The notes under the pieces: model-generated
Databases searched by the model: none
Told to the model about the DNA's origin: nothing
What the model saw: only the letters and a program-made list of their open reading frames with translations
Shown: piece by piece, positions 1-10,485 of the stretch
How the letters are laid out: every line of letters begins with the position of its first letter
Numbering within the stretch: the first letter of the stretch is position 1
Program-made: the position numbers and the translations under genes
Origin: Sphagnum compactum
Taxonomy: Eukaryota; Bryophyta; Sphagnopsida; Sphagnales
Direction of reading: 5' to 3'
Length of the DNA: 64,000 bases
Assembly (NCBI GenBank): GCA_965153455.1
Contig: OZ234497.1
Coordinates: 14,432,302-14,496,301 of the forward strand

Positions 1-1500
1 ACACAAGATTATCCATTCTAAAAATGTTTTATGCACATTAAAAGAACATCACTTTATAACACAATTGGGACCATAAAAATATGAAATTTATGAACTATGA
101 TAACAAGGAATGCAAGCCTAACATTTCACTATTCATAATTTTAGACACCTTTTAATTCTAGTGACAAGAATTTTTGAGGAATTAATATATTCCAAAGACA
201 AATCGTACCTACTTCATTTCCAAGCCTAATTACCTCACTCCTTTCCTTACACCATAGCATGGATATGAAAAGGCAAATTAATGTGTGCATTTTCATGTCA
301 ATGATATTTATATTAATTCAAATTAAATTTGATAGTGACATAAATAATGACAAATTACTTGGAAACCATATGGCAACACAAGAAGAGAAAAAAAAAGCTG
401 ATTGTCATTGGTGTTGCACACGACGTGAAACCCAAATTGGTTTGATGACAACCAATTATACTCCTAGTTTGGATGCAATACAATGAATGCTATAAAGGCA
501 CAATGGATGATTTTTTTAGAGTCCAAGTTATAGCATAAAACCTTTTGAAAAAGCCTTTTACTAATCAATATTCTATATTAGCCATTCCTTGATATGTTGA
601 TATCCATCAAAATGGATGATTATCAAGCTATTGAACAAAATTGGATGAAATGGTTTTTTAAATACAATACTAAAATCGACATAAGTTTGGAAAGATATGT
701 GAACAATAACATTTCACAGTCATCTGGTTGGAACATGTTCATTTCAAAAAAAAATTCATGAATTAACATAAAAATCACAAAGAGAGGTGAAACATGAAAG
801 TTCCTTGCATAATGGTTCCGACATAGTTTGCCCCTTGTATCTTCATCATTGAACTTTTTGTTTAAACATTTGATTTTTTGGGATGCAAAACTTTCAATTC
901 AATTTCTTTCCCAAATTCAAAACAATTTGATGTTCTTAAATGATCTTTTATTCAGCCCCAACTTATGCAATTACCCTTAAACCCATTCAACCCAACATCA
1001 TATTGGTCTTACCATCATATGATTTCCAAATTCCTCCATTTCAAAAACATTTGCATTAACATTTTTTTGGTCCATGTAATGATCTAATTATCATTTGGCA
1101 TGTCGATTCCATTTTAGAATGTTTGGACCAACACAATTTTTATCCAACTAATCATCTCATTATCATTGAGCATATGGATTCCATTCCAAAACATTTGCAT
1201 GGACACACTCTTTGTCCAAATAACAATTTAAATTCTCATCTTCACACACATGCATCCTCAACTCTTCAAAGCATTACGTTAAAGAATTAGGACATAGTTG
1301 TTTGATCTCTACTCCAACTTGGCAACAACAATGAAAGCCATTCCAAAACTTGTTTGCACCAACAAAAGTTTTGTCAAGTTGTAACATGTATCATCATTAT
1401 CATATCATTATTAGTTTGCCTTGGGGATAAAGAATTGGGATTGTAATTGTTGCAACATTAATCCAACTTTGACATCACATATTGAACATATTAAAACCCA
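1..1500. other. AT-rich non-coding DNA upstream of FBA
   Basis: No reading frame here resembles a protein. Between about 1045 and 1215 two degenerate direct copies of roughly 76 bases are visible; both contain an ATNATC..ATTATCATT block followed by GATTCCATT and end near GTCC. The rest is AT-rich spacer with no recognised element. Confidence 0.5.
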
Positions 1501-1660
1501 TTCCTAAATTTTAGGAACACTACAATATGATTGTTTTTAACTTGGGTCAGACCTGTGATTGTAAGGAGCTTGATTAGGGGTGAAAAGGCATTTTGTACAA
1601 GAAGCAAAAGAATGGGGCATCCCCACTTATCTTGCTTACTTGCATTTGCATTTGCATATC

Positions 1661-2017
1661 TGAACAGCCACACCCCTTCTCTAGTCTCTTCCTCCTCCCC
1701 CTCCCTCACACTCCCAATCTTTCTCTTGCAGAGAGTATTATTGCTTACTTTCTCTTCCTTTCCTCCAAAAGCATCCATCAATTGACCCACCAGCAGCTTA
1801 GCAGCTCTTTCTCTTGAATCTCTCTTGAAAAACACAAGATTTAACAGTTTATCCCATTCATCACAGAGGTGTAGAGAGAGAGAGAGAGAGAGAGATTTGG
1901 GTTCTCCACCAACTTGCCAACATTTTGATTCTGAGTTCATTACTTTGAATCCATATTTTTACTGAGTGCTACAAATTTTCAGTCACTGGAATTAAGCCAA
2001 TCAAGAGATCAGAAAAA
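1661..2017 (+). promoter_or_regulatory. Probable FBA 5' leader with GA repeat
   Basis: The stretch before the FBA start codon is pyrimidine-rich (CTCTTCC-type runs from about 1675) and then carries an uninterrupted GA dinucleotide repeat at 1873-1894. CT/GA-rich leaders are common in highly expressed plant genes. No convincing TATA box was found, so the transcription start is not placed. Confidence 0.4.
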
Positions 2018-3674
2018 ATGTCAGCCTACTGGGGCAAGTATGCAGGTAAATTAGAAAGGATTGGTTTGCCTTTCTTTTTGAATTTTGATCAATATACAGA
2101 CATCACAAGAGGAATGATCCTTAATCAGAATAATAATAAAGACAGCCATTAAAAAGGCCACAAACTTGTAAAAACTATCCAGAAGTTTTTTGGGCTGAAG
2201 AAAATGAATCATGAATGTCAGAAACTGCAAAACTACAATTCCAGGGGAAAAAAATTGTCATGAATCATGCATGAATGCCACAAATTCTCAAAAAAGAATT
2301 GGCTGAAGAAAAGGTCATGATGAAATGCCAGAAAGAAACTATAAAACTACTAAGTTGCAGAAATCTTTCGTGAGAGAGAGAGCGAGAGAGAGAGAGAGAG
2401 AGAGATTCTTCATGCAATTGACTCAGCAGAAAACTTCGAAGAATTTGATAAATCTCCACATAAACACTTGTGCTCCATTTGGATTGCTGTTGCTCAGCAA
2501 TCAATGCACAAAAGATGCCAAATTGCCAGACTTGTCTAGATTGTGTAGCACCTGGGATGTGAGTGCTTGGTTGCAAAGTGACCTCACTACTGTGTGGGAC
2601 TGATGATGATGCTCTTGATGATGACATGCTGCAGATGAGTTGATCAGGACTGCAAAGTATGTGGCCACGCCCGGGAAGGGAATCCTGGCAGCAGATGAGA
2701 GCACATCTACTATTGGCAAGCGTCTGTCAAGCATCAATGTGGAGAACACTGAGAGCACCCGTCAAGGACTCCGTGAGATGCTCTTCACAGCACCTGGAAT
2801 ACACCAGTTCTTGTCAGGTGTGCTCATGTACGAGGAGACACTGTACCAGAAAACAATTGCAGGTAAACCATTTGTGAAGGTACTGGAGGAAGGTGGAGTC
2901 ATGACAGGCATCAAGGTTGACACTGGTACCATCGAACTTGCTGGTACCAATGGTGAGACCACCACACAAGGCCATGACGGTCTTGCAGGTCGTTGCAAGA
3001 AGTACTATGATGCAGGAGCTCGCTTTGCCAAGTGGCGAGCAGTCTTGAAGATTGGGCATACAGAGCCTTCACAGCTGGGAATTGACCAGAATGCACAGGG
3101 TCTTGCTCGCTACTCCATCATTTGCCAGGAGAATGGACTTGTGCCCATTGTGGAGCCAGAGATTCTTGTTGATGGTTCACATGACATTCGCAAGTGTGCA
3201 GAAGTCACTGAACGTGTCCTTGCAGCTTGTTACAAAGCGCTGAATGATCAACATGTGCTTCTGGAGGGAACTTTGCTGAAGCCTAACATGGTGACACCCG
3301 GATCTGATGCTCCCAAGGTCAGTCCAGAGATCATTGCCAAGTTCACAGTGCGTGCACTTCAGCGCACTACACCACCAGCTGTGCCTGGAATCATGTTTCT
3401 CAGTGGCGGGCAGAGTGAGGAAGAAGCCACTGTGAACCTCAATGCCATGAATGCTCTTCAGACACTCAAGCCATGGACTCTGAGCTTCAGCTATGGTCGA
3501 GCTCTACAGCAGGGTGTACTCAAGACATGGGCCGGGGAGAAGAAAAACTGGGGAAATGCACAAAGAGTGCTGTACAACCGTTGCAAAGCCAACTCAGAAG
3601 CATCACTAGGCAGATACAAGGGAGACTCTGGAGGTGATGCTGGCAGTTTGCATGTTGCAAACTACAAATACTAG
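2018..3674 (+). CDS. FBA: Fructose-bisphosphate aldolase, class I, cytosolic type
   Basis: Cleaves fructose-1,6-bisphosphate to dihydroxyacetone phosphate and glyceraldehyde-3-phosphate (and the reverse) in glycolysis and gluconeogenesis. Coding exons are 2018-2045 and 2635-3674; the 589-base intron has a GTAAAT donor and a GCAG acceptor and splits codon 10 after its first base. The joined protein is 355 aa, a normal length for cytosolic plant aldolase, and begins [17 protein letters not shown] with no transit peptide. Visible active-site residues are Asp30 (GILAADEST), Lys103 (GIKVDTG), Lys142 (FAKWR), Glu183 (VPIVEPEIL), the Schiff-base Lys225 ([13 protein letters not shown]), Arg298 (SYGRALQ) and the C-terminal Tyr of NYKY. 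The ATG at 2018 is chosen because it restores the conserved N-terminus; the large exon alone lacks one. All key residues are intact, so the gene looks functional. Its 3' side faces DSS1. Confidence 0.96.
2371..2404 (+). repeat. GA microsatellite in FBA intron 1
   Basis: A nearly pure GA dinucleotide tract with one CG interruption lies inside the first intron of the aldolase gene. It echoes the GA tract in the 5' leader at 1873-1894, so GA tracts sit on both sides of the short first coding exon. Confidence 0.85.
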
Positions 3675-5032
3675 AAGCATCAATATTTCAAACTTTGCTT
3701 ATATCATCAGATGACCTGGAGCTTTGTGGACCATTCAGAGCTTGATCAGAACCATCATAAAACCTATTAGATTCTCAACTGCTTGACAAAGAAACTTGCA
3801 AATCTCAACTGCTTTGTGAAGAAACAAACTTTTGCAAATTTCTGGACTCCACAGCATGAGCAATTTCTGTGACTGTATTCCTCCTCCTGGTTTTACATGC
3901 CAAGCTTTTTCCATCTCCTTCCTAATAATCTTGATCAACAACATGCTGATCCTCTGGTCTCCTCCTTATGAGCATTATGAGCTAAACAGGATCAATCACA
4001 AATCCACGAAATCTTGAAATCTCCACAACAACTTGAAACAATGAGTGCAGTCATAAACCTTAAGAGATTCTGTTCACAAAGTTAGACCATCAATGAGGTG
4101 TGGTCATAACCTTATGTGAGTCCACTCACAAAGTATCAGACAATTGTCTCCACCTTCATGACAAAAGAATTGGGCAAGTGAGCAATGAACAAACACCAGC
4201 AAATTTCATTGATGAGTCCTAGAGAATCAAATGTGTTAAGACCATGCTCAAAAAAATGGTCAAATCATTCTGTAGGATCAGAACAAATACACTTGCTATG
4301 AAACTGATGGAAGAACTGCTGGAATAATGAACAAACCAAGAGAAGAAAGGTACCAGTGTGACAGCAGAACAGGAAGAAGTCAGGAACCACTTCACAGGTT
4401 AACAATGTTGACATGCTACAAGCTGCTTTGTAGAAGTGTCATCAGGATGCTTGAGTGTTGAACATCACATTTGGGCATGATAGAAGGTCTATAAACTTGA
4501 AACTTCAAAGCTCCAAGTTTAAAATGAATGCTTAACCATGTTCCCCTGGACTTGGGAGTGAATATATTTATGCGACTGCAGAGAAATCTCCACAACTCAG
4601 ACTGAAAACCACAACTCTACAGCAGCTACATGCTATAGGTGATTGGATTGGTTGCACATCGCATCAAACAACATACATGAAAGTATGTTCATCACCCACC
4701 TGAGAAGAGAGTATCCAAGGTGAACAAGGACCAGTTGTGCAAAGCTACTTGATGGCATTGCCTTGAAAAAAAAAACACTAGACTTTGTGGACGAAGGACC
4801 AAGGTGCAAAGAAGGAAAACCCAAAATCACCTTGACTCATATAGTGACTGTGTAGCTCTTCAAAAGACAGCTGATCATCAAGATGATGGTACATTGCTAT
4901 AAGTGTTCCCAAAGTTTGCCAGAAACTGCACTTCTGGTGGTAATAAGGCTTAGCAATGTAAAGCTTGTAAGGTCTTTGGATTCATTTACATCTGCTGCAG
5001 AAGCTCCCCAACAGTTAAGACACACAACTGGT
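3675..5032. other. Convergent 3' regions of FBA and DSS1
   Basis: This 1.36-kb interval separates the stop codons of FBA (+) and DSS1 (-). Its base composition resembles the neighbouring gene tracts more than the AT-rich land beyond. It holds no frame with recognisable protein similarity. It presumably contains both 3' untranslated regions; no cleavage site could be fixed. Confidence 0.5.
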
Positions 5033-5636
5033 TTAAGAGTCCCCTGCACTCTCAAGCTCCTTCCGAAGCTGCACAGAGAAGTCATCAGTTACGTCGTCAT
5101 CATCCCAGTCATCTTCCCACTGCTGCTGAACTCCATCTTCCCCTTCCTCCTTATCATCCCAATCTGCTCACCTTTCCCCGTCCCTTCACTTGATCAGAAA
5201 GCAGCAAAGGACTGGGAAAAGGACTGAAAGAGGAATAAAGCACGTCTTCCACCAAAACATCTTCTTCACCTTCCAAGCTCTTGAGAAACAGAAACCAAAA
5301 CATCATCTCCTTCTTCCACCCATCAGCTCATTAGAAAGTCTTCTCCCTTTCTTCAAAACCAAAGATTGCACACTCCACCAATGCAATCAAACTCAGATAT
5401 TCCCCCAAAAAACAAGGTTAGCATATCCTTCAACCCTTCCGAACAACAAAACCAAACCCCGACCCGAAAAACCATCTGGGAGAACGAGGAATCTCCCACG
5501 AAGCCCAGTGATGAGAGAGATTTTTACCCCCCTTACCTTCGTTCTCAAACTCCTCGAACTCATCATCGTCCTCGAAGACGTCAAGCTTGGGATCCTCTGT
5601 AGCATCTTTGGGGGCATTCTCTGTGGTGCTTGCCAT
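5033..5636 (-). CDS. DSS1: DSS1/SEM1 26S proteasome complex subunit
   Basis: DSS1/SEM1 is a tiny acidic protein of the 26S proteasome lid that also binds BRCA2-type recombination proteins and the TREX-2 mRNA export complex. Coding exons on the minus strand are 5636-5537 and 5163-5033, joined across a 373-base GT..AG intron that splits codon 34. The product is 76 aa, starts [15 protein letters not shown] and has the two family signatures: an acidic-aromatic block ([16 protein letters not shown], about residues 20-35) and the tryptophan/aspartate block ([11 protein letters not shown], about 47-57), followed by the C-terminal amphipathic helix ([13 protein letters not shown]). Length and order match plant DSS1. 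Neither exon alone makes an obvious gene; the splice joins them exactly in frame. Promoter elements lie upstream at 5921-5936. Confidence 0.93.
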
Positions 5637-5738
5637 GTTTCTATCAATCCTCGACAACCCACTCTCTCGCTTCCGGCTCTGGATCTCCGCCTCTCCAAAT
5701 CTCTGTGTATTTTGCACACTACTCGTGATTTCTCAAAA

Positions 5739-5841
5739 ATCTCTCTCCTCTCTCTCTCGCTCTCTCCGCAGTTCTCTTGGAACCCTAAATCCCTCTCTCT
5801 CTCTCTCTCTCTCTCGATGCGTACTTGTCCTGAAACCCTAA
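5739..5841 (-). promoter_or_regulatory. DSS1 5' leader: GA-rich tract and telo-box motifs
   Basis: On the coding (minus) strand this is a GA-rich leader with a long GA repeat (5794-5815). It contains AAACCCTAA at 5833-5841 and AACCCTAA at 5781-5788 on the plus strand. These match the plant telo-box, common near the start of translation, ribosome and proteasome genes. Confidence 0.5.
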
Positions 5842-5920
5842 ATATGGCCAACAACAGAGCATACAATTCCCTCTTTAACAAAGGAGGGAAATGGATACAC
5901 TTGACAATTATACCATGCCA

Positions 5921-5936
5921 TATATATAAAGGCCCA
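5921..5936 (-). promoter_or_regulatory. DSS1 core promoter: site II motif next to TATA box
   Basis: Read on the minus strand, TGGGCC (a site II element, 5936-5931) abuts TTTATATATA (5930-5921), about 285 bases upstream of the DSS1 start codon. Site II plus telo-box is a known plant pairing for growth-linked housekeeping genes. The assignment rests on motif match and position only. Confidence 0.5.
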
Positions 5937-5989
5937 AAAAATACACTATGAAATATTAAACATCTAGTGTTCACATATACGGGCACATC

Positions 5990-6660
5990 ATATGTTCACC
6001 ATAATATGTTATTTATACCTCTCAAAAGATCACACTAAATGATCTTTTCATTGAATGTTTAAAAATACAAACATTTAATGGACTACCCATACACCTAATA
6101 GAAATTCTACATGTAAAATGAGAAAGAAAAAATATATATGGAAGGAAGGAGGGGCTTCATATTTCATAGACAAAATTTTTTGGTGACTGCCCATCAAGAC
6201 AAACACCCAAAAGGGATTGGATATGTTGTTGCCCAAAAAATGAATGAGATGAAAAAAGTTTTTATTCATTCATGGACCATCAAAATTGATCCATCCAGTC
6301 CAAACTTGGATGACCAAAGACTCAAGACAATGATTATTTGAGATTCAAGATAAAACTTGAGAGTGGCGTCATGAGGTAGTAAATTGTGGGAAGGAAGAAA
6401 CATGAGCTTCCAAGATCTATTTAAGATGTCCACTATTTTGAGCATAAAATACCATATGAGTAGGGGTAAAATAGTTGTTTATCTCACTATCACTATCAGA
6501 TGATTTTGTGCCATCCTTGGTTGTTGTAATTCATTCATCCTTCACATACCGATTGGTTCGATTGGGTTTCATCGTGTGAGGAAGGCATTGTTGATAGTGC
6601 ACAATCTTACCAGTTTGTGGTATCTTTGTCAGCTTATTCATTAAGTATCGAGTGCGCAGT
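5990..6660. other. Non-coding spacer
   Basis: AT-rich DNA between the DSS1 promoter and the relic at 6669. No gene, repeat array or element end was recognised. Confidence 0.4.
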
Positions 6661-6668
6661 ATGGCCAC

Positions 6669-7630
6669 TTACAAGTGTAGTGCACCTTGGCCAAGGTGAA
6701 CATATGCTGCCTGGAACTTTGTGAACTCACAACTCATTCTCCATGTGATTGCTTCCATCACACGATCTCCTAAGTCAATGAAGTAAGCTAACTCTTGGCA
6801 ATAATCCATTAGTTGCTTCCATTGCTCAGGTTCGACAAAAGCTCGATCTACCACATGGTCTAGGATAGTCTCCATTTGTGTCATGGCAAAAGTTGGTTTG
6901 TTGGAGACAACAATTTGGTGCTAGTGGTAATATTCCCGATAGGCATATGCCAACCTATAGTAATATTTCAAGGCATAAAGCCCCAGGCAGCCCACTTCGA
7001 ATTCTAATACTCCATATATCCCTTTGGTTGATGGTACTGGATGTAACAACATACTATGTTGTAAGCTAGGAATTCTTTCCACTTGAAATCTTTTACAACC
7101 CACATTGTTAAAAATTACCTCTCAATACTGGTAGTGTTATTCCTACCTTCAAACAAATATGAGAATGAGGCAACAAGTAATATGTTTTTGGGTTTAGCAA
7201 TAATGGCAAAACATACTTTAACTCTAGCATCATGTGCACCATATCATTGTTAGAATATGATTTGACAATTGCCTTTTTTGCTAAAGTTAAATGTTCGACT
7301 TTAAGAGTAATAACTCCATAAATCATTTTCTTCATCATGGCCTCTACCCATTCCCCATCCATGCTGGTAGCCTAATCTTTATTTTCCACTATCTATTATT
7401 TTGTTTTGCTTTTGTCTATAGGATCTACTACTACTTCTTACTTCCTTATCAAGTTCCCAATATGTGTTGTTTCATTTTCATCCTCTTCTGATAAAGAGAC
7501 TTGTTTTGCCTCTTCTTGAATTACTTTTTATTTAGCAACCTTCTTTATGTCTTCTTCCTCTTTGTCCTTCTCTTCCAGTTGTTGAATACGCTCATATGCA
7601 GCATCAAGGGCACTGGTGTACTTCCCTGTT
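6669..7630 (-). pseudogene. Decayed protein-coding relic, family not recognised
   Basis: On the minus strand several protein-like segments follow one another between stops and frame changes. First is a charged coiled-coil-like stretch (LDAAYERIQQLEEKDKEEED, near 7595-7535). Next come a segment starting MDGEWVEAMMKKM (7362-7108) and one starting MTQMETILDHVVDRAFVEPE (6884-6669). The amino-acid usage looks like former coding sequence rather than random AT-rich translation, and the AT-poorer composition of 6500-7150 fits. I do not recognise the family; a retrotransposon gag-like or domesticated-transposon origin is only a guess. Confidence 0.3.
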
Positions 7631-7675
7631 TACTTGAAATGCCATCTCTTAAATTCTACCTTAACATCTTCCAAT

Positions 7676-8100
7676 AGTAGTAAATAACCTATAATAGCCC
7701 ACAATAACCTACGATAAAATAACAATAGCCAACAATAAAATAACCAAAAATAATTTATGGTAAAATAACCTAAAATAACCAACAATAACATACGATATAA
7801 TAATTTAAAAATCATATGAGAAATAGTTTAAAATAATCAACAATAATATACAATATAATAATCAATAATATCCTATGATAAAATAATTTAGAATAATAAA
7901 AAAATAACTTATGATAAAATAACCAATAATAACCAAGAATAATCTATGATAAAATAACCAACAATAGGTTATGGTTAAATAGTCCATAATAGCCAATAAT
8001 AGTGTATGATAAAATAATCAACAATAACTTACGATAAAATAGCTTAAAATAACCTATGGTGGAATAATTTAAAATTGACAATAATAATATAATGTAAAAC
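7676..8100. repeat. Degenerate AT-rich tandem repeat
   Basis: A GATAAAATAA-type core preceded by AACCTAY or AACTTAY and followed by CCAACAATA recurs at irregular spacing of about 30-60 bases (for example near 7710, 7760, 7877, 7912, 7949, 8007 and 8031). The minus strand therefore translates to short open, tyrosine- and leucine-rich frames, which are by-products of the repeat. Confidence 0.65.
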
Positions 8101-8146
8101 AAAATGTGCATAATAATACCTGATGACAAAAAAAATTATTGATTTA

Positions 8147-8220
8147 AATAATGGTTCAATGGTTAAGGACTTATTTTTTAAACATGGAGGTGAGAGGAAG
8201 TGAAGGGTTCAAACCTTCAC
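8147..8220 (+). mobile_element. tRNA-like Pol III promoter, probable SINE head
   Basis: A box A match (TGGTTCAATGGTTAAGGAC, 8152-8170) is followed about 54 bases later by a near-perfect box B (GGTTCAAACC, 8206-8215) inside a short GAAGG..CCTTC stem. The segment does not fold as a full tRNA, so a tRNA-derived SINE head is more likely than a tRNA gene. No poly(A) tail or target duplication was identified. Confidence 0.45.
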
Positions 8221-8796
8221 ATTTACACTTTAAGTTAATGGGTTAAATTCTTAACGTAATACCTAATGAAGATTTTTAAGTGCTTAATCTAGGTTTGTAA
8301 TTAACTATTAATGAATTTATTATTGATGATTTCACTATTAATGAAATTTAATAACTATTTCATGAATTAATTAGCTATTAATGAATTCATCTATCTGTAG
8401 CAATTGGTTTTCATTTACTAAAGGGTTGGCCATTTTTATCATAGTAAATTTATTCTATTTCATTCAAAATGTAATGAAACACATAGTGAATTTGGATGCA
8501 TATTGGTGTATTGCCAAAATCAATATTAAAAAAATTTATTTGATGATGGTTATGAAAAAAATCAATAAACTGACATTGATTTAAAATAATTATGATTAAA
8601 ATAGATGCATGTGCCACATGGGATTTAAGTGTGCCCATAAACCTTTTAGATTGTGAATTCACAAACATTGGAATAACAAGTTTGAAAAGAAAAAATGCGA
8701 CATTCAACAAAAATGTTTGAAATGAAAAACATGTCAACACATAACAAAAAAATCTAAAAAGAAAGTAAAAAATTATAATGGAAAAGTAACAAAAAC

Positions 8797-10482
8797 CACT
8801 ATAAGAAAATTGTCATTTTGTAATTGTTGTACGCAATTAATTTTCAGTTTCATGCGACACATGTAACTGATTTTTGGCTTAGTTGCTAAAATAAGTCGCA
8901 TGTGACATCTAGTTACATGTGACATATTGTACATATAATATGTTTATATTTTTCATCCGTTCATATTCATACAATAAGTTGCATATGCAACTACACATGT
9001 AATTAAATGATTTTATTTATAGCACATGTCCATTTTAAAGCCAACCATTTAATGACATGTGGCATTTAAAATTCATTTAACATTCATCATTTAAATTAAT
9101 TAAACAAATCTAGGCCGCTCGATATAAGGTTTATAAGATGTTGACATGTGGCACCTAAATAAATAACTAAGTAAATATATATAGGCTTAGATAGGCAAGT
9201 AGGTGGTTTAAATAGGTAAATCAGTTGATGAATGGGCTTTAGTAGTTATGTAAATCTCACTTCAAAAGTTAAATTTACGATTTTTATTAAAAAAATTAGG
9301 TTTAACATTTAAGGTCAAACATTTTTTTCGTTCATCCCAATTACCACTTATTCTTTGAAGTAAGGCACCTAAAAATAAATAGTTTACAAATTTCAAAATT
9401 ATGACAACCAATATGAGATAAAAATTATAATTACATTCTAGTTGTAACTTGGTTTAGGCCAATAAAATTAATTTAGAATTTGAAGTTCAAAATCTTTGGT
9501 CATTACTTTGTTGTCCAAATGAGCCTCAAAAAGATTTTGTAGTTTTACACTTAATGCATCCAAAACCACAAAAAAATCATTCAAATTGATTTTTGAATGA
9601 GCAAGATATGTTCTTTTGAAATGAAAAAGGTCATTATTTGATTTAGGCTAATAAAATCAGTTTGTGATTTGAAATTCAAGATTTTTGGTCATTGCTATGT
9701 TGTTTTTTAGTTTCAATTTTTTTTTTGCTTTTACATTTAGCAAATTCAAAGCTATAAAAAATGCTCAAATTAATTTTGAGACGAGTAAGATATGTTTTTT
9801 TGAAGTGAAAGGGTCACTATTTGATTTAGGTTAACAAAATCGATTTGCAATTTGAAGTTCAAGATCTTTGGTCATTGCTATGTTGTTTTTTAGTCTTAAA
9901 GGGATTTTGTACTTTTACATTTAGCGCATTCAAAACCACAAAAATTGCTTAAATTAGTTTTGAAATGGGTAAGTTATATTCTTTTGAAGTGAAGGGGGTC
10001 ATTATTTGATTTAGGTTAATAAAATCGGTTGCAATTTGAAGCTCAAGATCTTTGGTCATTGTTTTGTTGTTTTTTAATCTCATTTTTTTTTGTAGTTTTA
10101 CATTTAACACATTCAAAACCATAAAGATTACTCAAATTGGTTTTGAATGAGCAATATATGTTCTTCTGAAGTGAAGGGGGTCATTGTTGGGTTTAATTAA
10201 AGAAACCAAATTGAGTTTTGCAATTCAAGTTTTTTGGTAACATATTTGTATAAAATTAAATGTACATACGATATAATATGTATAGTAGCATATTAATCAA
10301 AGTGTAAAAATCATTCATTTTGAAGGATAATGGAAAAATCAACTACACCATATTTACAAAGATAATTAAAATTCATTAAAAATTCAAACGTGATTGCATA
10401 CACAATTGCTTGAGTTGCATGTGACAACCGATTGCATCTAATTGTAAGTGGGTTGTTGCAAACAACATGATTTCCTTTAGTG
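8797..10482. mobile_element. Non-autonomous CACTA (En/Spm-like) element
   Basis: The left end reads CACTATAAGAAAA and the right end, reverse-complemented, CACTAAAGGAAAT. The element is flanked by the 3-bp duplication AAC (8794-8796 and 10483-10485), the size expected for CACTA transposition. Both subterminal regions carry palindromic or repeated TTGCATGTGAC/ATGCGAC-type motifs (8850-8930 and 10405-10465), as CACTA subterminal regions do. No transposase remains in the 1686 bases; much of the interior is a ~185-bp tandem array. The termini are imperfect, so the insertion is not young. Confidence 0.7.
9451..10240. repeat. ~185-bp tandem array inside the CACTA element
   Basis: Four degenerate copies start at about 9451, 9640, 9823 and 10008 (periods 189, 183 and 185), with a partial fifth from about 10190. 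Each begins with GGTTTAGG or GATTTAGG, then AATAAAAT, then GAAGTTCAAGATCTTTGGTC, later TTTTACATTTA and AAAACCACAAA, and ends with a TATGTTCTTTTGAAGTGAA block. Confidence 0.85.
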
Positions 10483-10485
10483 AAC

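Noticed and set aside
1491-1940. 149-codon minus-strand frame
   Set aside because: Lies in the FBA leader; the SLSLSL run is the GA microsatellite and nothing resembles a protein.
5190-5951. 253-codon plus-strand frame as a gene
   Set aside because: It overlaps the DSS1 intron, first exon and GA-rich leader on the opposite strand, and its protein is low-complexity serine/leucine translated from TC repeats.
7676-8100. CRISPR-like or regular spacer array
   Set aside because: Spacing is irregular, sequence is AT-rich and degenerate, and the context is a plant nuclear genome.
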